A stretch of DNA of 64,000 nucleotides from Pelobates cultripes (taxonomy: Eukaryota > Chordata > Amphibia > Anura > Pelobatidae): the NCBI GenBank assembly GCA_933207985.1, contig OW240916.1, positions 301,567,561 through 301,631,560 of the forward strand, read 5' to 3'. The notes under the pieces are model-generated. The model did no database searches, had not been told where the DNA came from, and saw nothing but the letters and a program-made list of their open reading frames with translations. The position numbers and the translations under genes were made by a program. The stretch's first letter is position 1; each line of letters begins with the position of its first letter. Positions 33,845-43,678 of this stretch are shown one piece after another.

Positions 33845-33968
33845 TTGTGTTAGGTGCTTAAGATAGTACAGTGTGAAATACCATGAATAAGCGTAGGATG
33901 ATAAAAGGAGCAAGTCGGTTGTGGTGTGCCGAAACCGACGATGAGGTAGGCCTGAGAAAGAAGAGGGC
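33845..33968 (-). repeat. Split direct repeat B2
   Basis: Identical to B1 over 124 bases. In B2 a further 58 bases separate it from A2. Confidence 0.95.
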
Positions 33969-34026
33969 CCACCCAGGAAAAGAAATAGAAAGGAAAATAA
34001 ATGTTAAAAGTGGTGTGGTGGGAGGG

Positions 34027-34137
34027 TCATTCAACGCTGACCTCGAACGGTAAGGAGCCAGGCAAGGGGAGTGCCTTAAGTAGGCTAGGGGTGGAAAACC
34101 AGCACCTCCCACAAATGCAGGCAAATTGCCTTAATAC
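34027..34137 (-). repeat. Split direct repeat A2
   Basis: Identical to A1 (39933-40043) over 111 bases. Confidence 0.95.
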
Positions 34138-34261
34138 TTGTGTTAGGTGCTTAAGATAGTACAGTGTGAAATACCATGAATAAGCGTAGGATGATAAAAG
34201 GAGCAAGTCGGTTGTGGTGTGCCGAAACCGACGATGAGGTAGGCCTGAGAAAGAAGAGGGC
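34138..34261 (-). repeat. Split direct repeat B1
   Basis: Identical to B2 and directly adjacent to A2, as in Ngaro elements. Confidence 0.95.
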
Positions 34262-34311
34262 AAAATTAAGTAATCCAATTTATTAACAGACAACCAATAC
34301 ATATACATTTA

Positions 34312-35240
34312 TCAACCAGACATGTTTATGAAAGCATCTCTTAACTCTTGTACTGGGTTCGGTATGTACCGTGAGTAAGCGGATGACTTCCAGCGCCCCA
34401 GTGTTTTGATAACATGAGTTGGGACGTTGAAACTGGAGGCTGTGGACGCGGCTCCTATACGAAAGGAGTGTCCTGAGTAATTGTTTGCGTTGAGGCCCAG
34501 TTGTGTGAGCAAGGACCTGACGTAGGTCATGAAGGTTGTAGTGGTGAGTACTGCACCTTGTAGTTGTAATAACGGTTGCGAGGGCAGTAAGTGATGGTGC
34601 TGTATGTAGGCATCAAGAACTTTTACGGGACACCATCTGTTGTGCGTGGGGTAGTACGGAATGTTTACAGGTATGTGCTGGCTGGTTTTGGAGTGAGGTA
34701 AAGACAGGATGTAATGATCCATATGTTTTGTCAAGTGGGAATAGAGGAGGAATGGAGTGGTTTGGGTCGTGGAGGTCGTAGTGAATTCTCTGGGTCGTAG
34801 AAATCCATAGAAAGCGATGTATATTGCTGTTTTGATGATAGAATTCGTATTAGTGTCAAATGGTTTCAGGTCGAGTAGGTTAGATAAAGCTTTGAAGATA
34901 TGGTTATCTATGGGTAGCCTCTGGGCCAAATGTGTGGGTTCTGATTTTTGAATACCTCTGAGTATGGTCTTAATTTGGTGAGAGGCCATGAAACTGTTGT
35001 TATTTGGGTGTAAGATGAGCATGTGGTGTTGAATGCCAGTGAGATAGAGTTTGATGGTGTTATATGACAATTTGAGTTTAAGGTGGCAAAAGGAAGCAAA
35101 CCCCAAAAAGATGTCATAACAAACGGTTGTATGATGTTATGTTCCAGAAGGAATCGTTTGAATAGTGTGAAAGCCCTGTTGTATGTTTTGTTTGTATTGT
35201 GTGAAAGTGCCAACTGAGACAATGTCCTGCTATGCTGCAT
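34312..35240 (-). pseudogene. Tyrosine recombinase of the Ngaro element, one frameshift
   Basis: The N-terminal part reads in one frame from 35240 and the rest in another, with the change between about 35106 and 35130. A single-base indel explains it. The C-terminal 264 codons hold the family's catalytic set: Arg in FLRPRE, His-x-x-Arg in GHSFRIGAAS, Trp in LGRWKS and the Tyr nucleophile in YSRYI. The enzyme would join circular element DNA to the genome without a target duplication. The start lies 8 bases after the upstream stop. The flanking repeats are identical and the rest of the element is intact, so a recent mutation or an assembly error are both possible. Confidence 0.85.
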
Positions 35241-35248
35241 GATGACGT

Positions 35249-37549
35249 CTAGTCCAGTATGAGTTGTTGAAATGTTGGAGTGATGGTGGCTGTGGGTGCT
35301 GCTGACGGGAGTGCTTGATGAAACTCCTGAAATTTAAAGCGAGACAAACTGTCAGCAGCTGTGTTGTATACACCTGGCACATGGAAACAACATAGGAAGA
35401 AATTATGACAAGCTGCCAACCAAGTGAGTTTCCTCAGAAATCTCATAATCGTAAGAGATTTGGAACGACCTTTGTTGATGATGTGACAGGTCGCCTGGTT
35501 GTCTGAGTAACAACGCACTGGCGTATTAGCCCATAAATGACCCCACGCTACGGCAGCCGCCACTATGGGGTAGATCTCAAAAAGAGCTGAGGTAGTGGAA
35601 AAACCTTCCAAATCCAGAACTGCTGAAGGCCAGCTGCCCCAAAGCCATTCGTTCCCAAAAATTGCTGCAAAACCAGTGGTAGATGCCGCATCTGACCAAA
35701 TGGTAGGAGATGATTCAGTCAATTGAGGGAGGAACATACTTTTACCATTCCAAGTGGTTAAAAACCTCTTCCACATGTTTAGATCTGCCGTAGCTTGGGC
35801 ATCTAAGGACAACCTGTGCGTGTCATGTAGAAAAAGTGGGAAAAGATGCAATAGTCGTGAAATAAAGGAGCGGCCTTGAGGTATGATGCGCATTGCAAAA
35901 TTTAGTGACCCCAGCAGGGACTGTAGTTCTTTGCGGTTGCAAGTGCCGAGCTGTAGGTAGTTGTTTATGTAAGTGAGAATATTGTCTATCTTCTCGTAAG
36001 GTAGGCTTGCTTGCATTGTGGCAGAGTCTAACTGGATACCCAGAAAAGTGATAACCGTGTCTGGCCCTTCTGTTTTCTTTGGGGAGATGGGTACACCTAG
36101 TTGCTCAAACAGCTTAGTGGTAGCTTTGAGGCTAGTGGGAGGTGCAGTATTCTCCTCGACCAGTAGGAAATCATCCAAGTAATGTAATACTGTAGGGCAT
36201 CCGGCTATGTTCAATAGTAACCAGCATAGTGCTTCGGCAAATGTGTCGAAAATAGCTGGGCTACTTTTGGACCCAAAAGTTAACCGGGAGAAAAAATAGT
36301 AGTTCTCGGACCACTTGATGCCATGCAGGTGCCACAGTGTGGGGTGGATAGGGAGTAATTTGAAGGCGTTAGTAATGTCGGTCTTACTGAGCCAGGCTCC
36401 CACCCCTGCTTGTATGATGGCTGTAATGGCGTGATCTATGGTGGTGTATTGCAGAGAGAATTCCTCAGAGGGTATGAGGGAATTAAGACTGGGGTTGGCC
36501 GATGAGTGGGGAGCCGATAAGTCAATGATGAGTCTCTGTTTTTGGGAAGATTTCCCTGTGACAATACCAATAGGGTTGGTGCGCCATTCTGTGAATGGGG
36601 GAGTTCTAAAAGGCCCCAATACAAAGCCCTCCTCCACTTCTTGGTTTATGAGGGTGTCAACCACTGTGGGGTTGTGTTGGGCGGATTGTAGGTTTGGGCA
36701 TTCCAGAGTGCCAGCTGGTATGTGTAGGATACCTGTGTGGAAGCCTTCTGTTAAACCAGAAATAAGAAAATCTACCAGGTGTCTAGATGGGTGCTGAGAC
36801 ATCAATGCTGTGAATACTGGCATATTAATGGACGTAAGGTAAGGCTTAGAATACATTTTATTTGGACACATGGTCTTAGCATGTGCCCTAAAACATTTTG
36901 AACAGACATGCAATAGTCTACATCCACTGTAATTACAAGACCCAACATTGAAATTATTACATATCTGGGACTTGCCCAGAAACTTGATTGGGCGTCCCAA
37001 TTTGTCTTTGGATAGTTTCCCTGGATCCCCAGAGGAACTAGTTCCTTGTGTGGAGGCATGTCCGTCTGCCGTGTTGGGACAAAAATTAGTAGTATGGGCT
37101 GTGGAGGAGCAGTATGCACAAGCTGGTGTTCTTAGACCTGCAAAGTGTCTGCAGAATAAGACGGTATCAATCCTTCCCCAGTTGGATCGTGTACCGTACT
37201 GGGAGAAGGCTCCAGCCACTTTTGCAGAAAAAGACCTATGGTAGTCATAGAATGCTGAACCACCATATTTGTTGCCCAGGTCTACCAGCTTGTGCATATA
37301 GAGATCAAACTCCTCTCTTCTGTTGGGATAAACCGCACAGATGACATCCCTGTAAATACCAAACGCTAGTACAAATTCAGGGATAGTCAGTTTCCTGTTC
37401 AGGCGGGCATCCCTAGATCTGACAATAACAGAAACATCATCATAAGCATACGTCTTATGTTCCACAATGTCCTGGGAGGCAATCAACAGGGAAGCCAGGT
37501 TGACGTCTTTACCTTCCAGGATATCCCTTTTGATATGCTCAGGTATCAT
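35249..37549 (-). CDS. Ngaro zinc-finger, reverse transcriptase and RNase H protein
   Basis: The frame is intact over 766 codons. The N-terminal third is Gag-like, with two Cys/His clusters (CAYCSSTAHTTNFCP near residue 144; CNNFNVGSCNYSGCRLLHVC near 197). The reverse transcriptase follows, with IIDLSAP and the catalytic YLDD (about residues 456-459). RNase H comes last, with Asp in IWSDAAS (about 617), Glu in LFEIYPI, Asp in CYSDNQA, and a closing ADSLSRF. It would copy element RNA to DNA in the tyrosine-recombinase pathway. Its ATG overlaps the preceding stop (ATGA), so translation by reinitiation or frameshifting is likely. Confidence 0.93.
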   Translation of the reverse strand: MIPEHIKRDILEGKDVNLASLLIASQDIVEHKTYAYDDVSVIVRSRDARLNRKLTIPEFVLAFGIYRDVICAVYPNRREEFDLYMHKLVDLGNKYGGSAFYDYHRSFSAKVAGAFSQYGTRSNWGRIDTVLFCRHFAGLRTPACAYCSSTAHTTNFCPNTADGHASTQGTSSSGDPGKLSKDKLGRPIKFLGKSQICNNFNVGSCNYSGCRLLHVCSKCFRAHAKTMCPNKMYSKPYLTSINMPVFTALMSQHPSRHLVDFLISGLTEGFHTGILHIPAGTLECPNLQSAQHNPTVVDTLINQEVEEGFVLGPFRTPPFTEWRTNPIGIVTGKSSQKQRLIIDLSAPHSSANPSLNSLIPSEEFSLQYTTIDHAITAIIQAGVGAWLSKTDITNAFKLLPIHPTLWHLHGIKWSENYYFFSRLTFGSKSSPAIFDTFAEALCWLLLNIAGCPTVLHYLDDFLLVEENTAPPTSLKATTKLFEQLGVPISPKKTEGPDTVITFLGIQLDSATMQASLPYEKIDNILTYINNYLQLGTCNRKELQSLLGSLNFAMRIIPQGRSFISRLLHLFPLFLHDTHRLSLDAQATADLNMWKRFLTTWNGKSMFLPQLTESSPTIWSDAASTTGFAAIFGNEWLWGSWPSAVLDLEGFSTTSALFEIYPIVAAAVAWGHLWANTPVRCYSDNQATCHIINKGRSKSLTIMRFLRKLTWLAACHNFFLCCFHVPGVYNTAADSLSRFKFQEFHQALPSAAPTATITPTFQQLILD

Positions 37550-38028
37550 GTGGGCCGGCTAACTTCCTGGTCATCCAGGGTGCTGGCTGGAGCGACTAAT
37601 GGCAAGGCTGGTGTTTGTACCGCAGCCGCGGGTGGCCCTGCTAGAGTGAGGGCCGTGGTGACCGACTCAAGTTTCTCCAGCCTGGAGTTGACCTTGCCCA
37701 TGGATGCCATGAGTGAGGATAACATGGCATGTATGTCCCCTGGGTTGGACTGGCTAGATCCTTCCCCGGCTTCCATGTTATTGGTTGATGTGCGTAGCAG
37801 TTTGAAAAGTTCTGCCTTCCTTGCTGTAGCGGGGTAGGGGATTTGTCGTCTCCTTAATTCCGTGGTTATGCGCGGGATTGTCCAGGATCTAATTGATGCT
37901 GGACTAGCTAGCTCTCCTCCTTGTGTGGGAGTGACAGCTCTAGCCGGGGTGCTAGGCAGGGAGAAATCCTCTACCCCTTCCTGAGACATACTATAAATAA
38001 AACAATAATTAGTATATAGAACCACCAA
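37546..38028 (-). CDS. Ngaro ORF1, SAP-like Gag candidate
   Basis: A 160-codon frame whose middle (WTIPRITTELRRRQIPYPAT, then ARKAELFKLLR) resembles a SAP DNA-binding helix pair. An Ala/Pro-rich tail follows a heptad-like LEKLESV segment. It ends four bases into the next gene. A small ORF before the RT frame is common in this group; function as structural protein is inferred. Confidence 0.75.
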   Translation of the reverse strand: MVVLYTNYCFIYSMSQEGVEDFSLPSTPARAVTPTQGGELASPASIRSWTIPRITTELRRRQIPYPATARKAELFKLLRTSTNNMEAGEGSSQSNPGDIHAMLSSLMASMGKVNSRLEKLESVTTALTLAGPPAAAVQTPALPLVAPASTLDDQEVSRPT

Positions 38029-39932
38029 ATTGTACTGGCAGGCTAGCTAGGCCGGATGGCGAAAGTATTATGCTTGTTTGGTGACAGGTGAGGCCCTACT
38101 AATTGCCAAGCGGCTTGAGAGGCTCTATCTATGCGTTGGCGCGAGGGGTTATTGAGGCCACTTGACGTAGTGGCAGGAGTTTTAGGCCTCTCGGTGACTG
38201 TACGACAGAAAACAGGGGAAGGGAGTGACAGGTGAGGCCCTCTCTTTGCAACATGCGAGGCGGCTAGCTAACGTGTGGCCCGATGGGTGTTTGCCTCCGA
38301 AACGTTTGAGGCGGGGTGTTGGCCTCGCGGGACCACTAACTAATGGCGACAGCCAAGATGGGGTAAATACCTATTGGGAATCCTGTGACCCTATTGCCAG
38401 TACTCTAAACTAGGGGGATGAAATGAAATGTATGGTAGAATACCATATGAGCAGGTGTACGTACCTGGTAGTATGATAAATCACAGGAATAAACCGTGTG
38501 GAGCAATTATATAAGCTTGACAGCCTAAAAATGGGTAAAAGAGAGTAGTACGATGAGTGTGGGGTGTAAAAAGAACCAGACTTATAGTCTGTAGCAGCAA
38601 TGTATAAAATTATGTTGATACCATGGGAATAGCTATGAGTGGCTCAGAAATGTTTGCATGTTTGAATAAGACATCTGAGGGAGGCCGTGGCCTATGTACA
38701 AACAATCTATGTGTTACGTGATAATGGTGTGTAAAGGAAAACATGAAACGTAGGTTATATACATATGTATATGACTGTGTAGGGGACGTATGATTGGTTG
38801 GATCAGTACGTGTGATTCAACCCGAGTATGCATGCAAAAGGATGTGAGCCTTATGTGTCATCGTCATGACAGAGAAATGAGGCCTGTAATGTAGGCTGAG
38901 TAAATTGAAATGAAATGTATAGTTATAAAACTCCTGGCGTGGGAGTTCAATGATCTGTACCGAAATGTAACTGGTTTTATAGAAAGGGACATGGATGAGG
39001 TCATGGCCTAATTAACACAGCGTTATGTATGATATGTAGCAGAAAGACCAAAGGCAGGGATACCCCAAAATGATTTAACATGATGTAAAGTGATGTATAT
39101 CTATATGATATGTATGTATAGCAAAGACGTATCAGCCCGAGAATTATTGCTTAAATGAACCTATCCTTGTATGTGTTGTATTAATAACCCAGAAATGAGG
39201 CTTGTAACATGGCTGAGTCCATTCGTATAAATGGATAAGTAATGCAGACCCCTGAAAGCGTGGGAGTCAAATGGTATACACAGAGAAGTGGACTTGATTT
39301 GTGGACGTAATACAATACTGACAATTTGTTAAAAGTAATCAACAATAATCTATTTAAGCAAGCAATACTTTAACCGAATGTTATATACACATGAAATGGT
39401 GAATATAATTCATGAAAGGATTATACGTGAACACACAGAACAGCCGAAAGCAAATGTGAGGGGAACACAGAAGTTAGAATAGTTTAACCGTATGATTTAT
39501 GCGAACCAAAGCGTGTGTGAGCGTATGTAAAATTTGCCGAACGGCAAAAATAACCGAATGAACATTCGTTTAAATAACATGAATAGGATATGCGAAATGA
39601 CTATTGAACGATTTAAAACATGTTCAGCCGAATGACCGTACGAAATGAAAAGCCCGCGAATGGCTTGAAAACATTCGTGTCATAACCAGGGAAAAGCCGT
39701 AAAGCGAGGACCCGTGCTGTACCGTACGCCGTGGGAACCAGTCCTGGCGTGACAGGAAGGTCTGACTTACGGTTTAGGAGTCCCTGGGACGCGATCTACG
39801 ACGGAGAACGGAGTCAGAAGAAGCTGGACGGGCGGAAAGGCCTGAACAGGATTCCTGGACACAGCTTAACGTGGTGAAACCTCCTGGATACTGAAACCAA
39901 GATGGCGTCTGAGAGAACCCGGAAGTGGATCC
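38029..39932 (-). other. Long 5' leader of the Ngaro element
   Basis: About 1.9 kb without coding sequence lies between A1 and ORF1. It contains diverged duplications: CAGAGAAATGAGGCCTGTAA near 38870 resembles CAGAAATGAGGCTTGTAAC near 39190, each followed by GTGGGAGT-containing text about 70-85 bases on. It presumably carries the promoter and RNA leader. Confidence 0.6.
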
Positions 39933-40043
39933 TCATTCAACGCTGACCTCGAACGGTAAGGAGCCAGGCAAGGGGAGTGCCTTAAGTAGGCTAGGGGTGG
40001 AAAACCAGCACCTCCCACAAATGCAGGCAAATTGCCTTAATAC
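39933..40043 (-). repeat. Split direct repeat A1, 5' end of the Ngaro element
   Basis: Identical to A2. It is the outer 5' boundary on the minus strand and abuts AT-rich palindrome sequence. Confidence 0.95.
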
Positions 40044-40455
40044 ATATATATAATTATATATATTAATATTAAAATACACTTAGAATGATGTTAATTTTAT
40101 ATATATATATATATATATAAATAAAATTAGAATTATATATATATTAAATAAATTGAAAATTAAAAAAAAAATATGAAAAAATAATAAACTTAATTTAAAA
40201 GTATATACCGGTTTAAATTTGTTCTAACTGTATTTTGATATTAATATACATATATATTTAAATCAAAATACATTTAGAATGATGTTATAAATACATATAT
40301 GTATATATATATAAAGTTCCAATTGCTTGCACTCCAGGATAAGGAGTTAGAGCCCGGTGCTTAACAGCCAATTAATAGAAATGTAGTAATGATAGCACTC
40401 CAAGGACTTCAAAGAAATATATTGTGAAAATAAATATATTTTGTAGAATTAAATA

Positions 40456-40514
<59 letters not shown>

Positions 40515-40555
40515 GTAGTAACGATAGCACTCCAAGGACTTCAAAGAAATATATT
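40044..40555. repeat. AT microsatellites and a 53-bp direct duplication
   Basis: 40044-40086 is the right half of the split palindrome. (AT)n fills 40457-40509. AGAAATGTAGTAATGATAGC and the next ~33 bases (from 40377) recur at 40509. Confidence 0.8.
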
Positions 40556-40699
40556 GTGAAAAAACTTAGCTTTTAATCAGGCATCTGCCAGTAGTAGATC
40601 AACGTTTCAGTTCTCTAATGGAATGTTCGTCCTGAATTAGAGAACTGAAACGTTGATCTACTACTGGCAGATGCCTGATTAAAAGCTAAGTTTTTTCAC
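40556..40699. repeat. Perfect palindrome with 64-bp arms
   Basis: GTGAAAAAACTTAGC...TTCTCTAAT is followed by a 16-base spacer and then its exact reverse complement. The arms contain CAACGTTTCAGTTC, which recurs at about 40809 in flanking sequence. Confidence 0.95.
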
Positions 40700-40879
40700 T
40701 CCAGCTCTCCTCCAAATCTTGGCCCGGTGCACACAAATACAGTCTCCAAAAAGAAAGTCAGCACTCAAGGATTTCAATGTGAAAAAATAGGCATTTATTC
40801 CAAGTGGTCAACGTTTCAGTTCACAACTGTGAACTTTCCTCAGGACACAAATTGTTACTTAGTTACTAACACTGACCAA

Positions 40880-41261
40880 AATTAGCGTTCAAATTAGTTT
40901 TTTGTATTTTTCACACACAAACCGTGCAGGTCTAGTAGCATTTGGCTCTGCCCCGCCCTGCACTGCCTCGTTGGCTTAGATAATCAAATTTGCTCAAATC
41001 TGATGATCTCTGCCAATCCATTACTTTCCCATAGGAAAGCACTGGAAGGCTATAGCGCATGCCCAGCTAAACGCTCAGATTATGGAGAAGCTGTGCAGCA
41101 CTGACCCAGGAAGTACTTCTAGTGGCTGTCTAAGTGACTGCCACTAGAGGTGTTCCTAGGCAGAAAAGGCAGTGTTTATATTGAAAAGCCTGCAGGGACA
41201 TACTACAGACACCAGAACCAGTACATTAAACGGTCGTTGTTCTGGTGACTATAGTGCCCCT
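40880..41261. mobile_element. Decayed MITE of the GTGACTATAGTG family
   Basis: The right end GGTGACTATAGTGCCCC is followed by TTAA (41262-41265). Internal text (GCTGTGCAGCACTGAC, CTTCTAGTGGC) matches the copy at 62821-63290. The left end is unclear. Confidence 0.65.
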
Positions 41262-41265
41262 TTAA

Positions 41266-43676
41266 AAATACCGGGAAGTTCCCTTTGAAATAAATAAAAA
41301 CGAATATGAATGCATAGATACATAAAAATACTTAAATAAATAAATGCAAGATGCAGACTCTAAATGTTTGTATTGACATTCAGTAAACTAACCTTGGACC
41401 ATTTGAGGAAATGTAGATCAAAATAGCATACGTTACTGTAACAGTTACAGCTTTGTGTGATCATTTCTCTTGGACAGAAATATCACCAGTTTGATTCAGG
41501 AACTAAGGAATGTCAAGTAATTCTATATCTACAAGGATTGCTAAAAGAAAATGTGTATTTGTTATCCCAAGAAAAATGTATGATTAAATATGGTAGAATT
41601 TGGTAAGAAAATACTATGAAAACTGTATAACTAATTTAGTGAACTATATTGTGCCAGTAAAATTCTTAAACAGACAGTCCATTCTGGAAGTGAACTTCCA
41701 TTTAATCATTATATGGATAGAGAGAAACAAATATATATATAAATAAGTAACTCAATAAAATGTTACCATTAAATTTCATGCTGTTGCGGTTAATCCAGAT
41801 CAGGAAAGAGAATTGCCAATCACAACTTCTTATTCTGCTCTTTGGGGGTCTGATGTTAGAATACAAAGTCTAGCTTGGTATAAAGCATATGTAGTTAACA
41901 CTTCAGTCATAATTACGCTCTTCAGATGAGACGAATGGAACTGCTAAAGAAAATGGCAGCAGATGTACCAGAGCGACTATCAATTTATTCATAGCACTGA
42001 TCACAGTTTTTTTTTTTAATTGGGCAAAGCACAGCAGTCTCCTCATTTGCTGACCACATTCTGCACTTTGTCGGAGCTCAGTGTTAAAATAGGGACGCAT
42101 GCAGTTTTCGCCCACACAGTATTCACACATTCTACTTCCTCCTTTAAATTCTGAAAGTGTGACATGGAAATGCTTCAAGGAACTAACGGTCAACAGCGAA
42201 GACAGCATTATTTGGGAATGTGTGGACTTTTTTTTTAATACACAAGCTATATATAAAAGGTACACCAAATGGTATTTACTGTCCATACCTAGTGCACTAT
42301 ACCAGAGGAGAAATATCTCCAAACAAGTTCTTAATTACCCATAAAAATGCATTGCACGTGTGACATTAATACGTACATATAAAGCCCTATATAGATGTAT
42401 AAAGCCCTATACTCAGGAAAGTAGGGGACATTTACGCTGTATATCCTACACCAGTTCTAGGCAGAGATCAAGTGATGCTCTTTGGCTTATGTCACTCCAC
42501 CCCATCGCCACTCCAATGATGCTGCCAATAGGTTAATCTCTGTATGTGCTGGCTCCAGAGACATATTCCTAACACCATGACCACTTTAAATCATTTAAGT
42601 AGTCATGGTGCTTGCAGTAACCCCTTTAAGGTGAAACAAATCATCAAAGTTTTAATGCATACAACAGAAGGACACATAATAATTCAACCCTCAGTCCCTC
42701 AATATCTCATGCGAGAATAGCTTGCAAGAATAAGATCACATGCTTTTCTCAGCAGCAAAGACTAATGTCTCTACTGTATTTCAGCATCTACTGTACTCAC
42801 TCGAATATAGAAGAGGCTTTGGTTTTCACCAGCGAGAACAATGGTCACATATTATTCTTGCCCTCATAAACCAAAGTATCTTCTGTACATACTTAAATAC
42901 AGCAGCGGGTTTAGTTGTCGCCAGTGGAAACAATATGTGACCACTGTCCTGAGCAGCGATAAGTAAAGCCTCTTCTGTACTCACTCAATTTTTCTAAATG
43001 TTTATTTTTTTCAATTGCCAAATTGATAGAACTTGGTTAATGGCTCTGTTTGTTTGAAAACGTTTGACAGCAGGTTGTCAGTTTCCCTTGGAAGAGGCCG
43101 ACGCGTAACAATGTAAACAGGCGTATCATATTTTGCAGTTTGAAAGATTTACCCTGGAAAATTACACTGGAACTGTCAAATTACATTATAACAAGTTAGA
43201 CTAGTACATTCCACTGAATATGCAAGCTTAACTAATTTTATTACTAATGCAGGTTTTCTCATTAATAAATCGAGAGGTATGTGATTGCTCAGTTTGATAT
43301 GAGTGATAATCCAAGCTTTACTGCTGTTAGTTAATTTCTTCTCATTTTACAAACCAAACACCTAATACCTCCCAACTGTCCCTATTTAGGAAGGACAGTC
43401 CCTATTTTTGAGCCCAAATCCTTCTATCCCTCATTTCTATAAACTACAATAGATGTGTTTAAAAATCAGTCTGTGTAAAAAAGATACATTTATCTTGTTC
43501 TAAATTACATTTTAGTTTTATAAATTGTTATTGGCAAGTCATCTCTGAGAACAGTCCCACCCCTTGCCACACCTTGACTCACAACCCTTAAACTAAAGTG
43601 TTCCTCTTTGTCCATTTAAAATGTTGGGACTATTATACAACATATATATTATACAGCTATGGTGTGATTACATATG
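41266..43676. other. Intergenic sequence with one MITE remnant
   Basis: About 42380-42627 resembles the AGAGTTACTCC family in reverse (CATGACCACTTTAAAT hairpin, then GTAACCCCTTTAA). The open frames at 41903-42344 have no recognisable motif. Otherwise nothing recognised. Confidence 0.5.
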
Positions 43677-43678
43677 TA

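Larger units (their letters stand above)
33845..40043 (-). mobile_element. Ngaro-type tyrosine-recombinase retrotransposon, full length
   Basis: The 6,199-bp element has split direct repeats in the order A1, internal region, B1, A2, B2 (read on the minus strand). A1 and A2 (111 bp) are identical, as are B1 and B2 (124 bp). This layout is known from Ngaro and PAT elements and differs from the inverted termini of DIRS1. Internal frames encode a Gag-like protein, a zinc-finger/RT/RNase H protein and a tyrosine recombinase. The identical repeats indicate recent insertion. Confidence 0.92.

Noticed and set aside
41903..42322. Minus-strand 139-codon frame
   Set aside because: No recognisable domain, no promoter signal and AT-rich context; likely chance.
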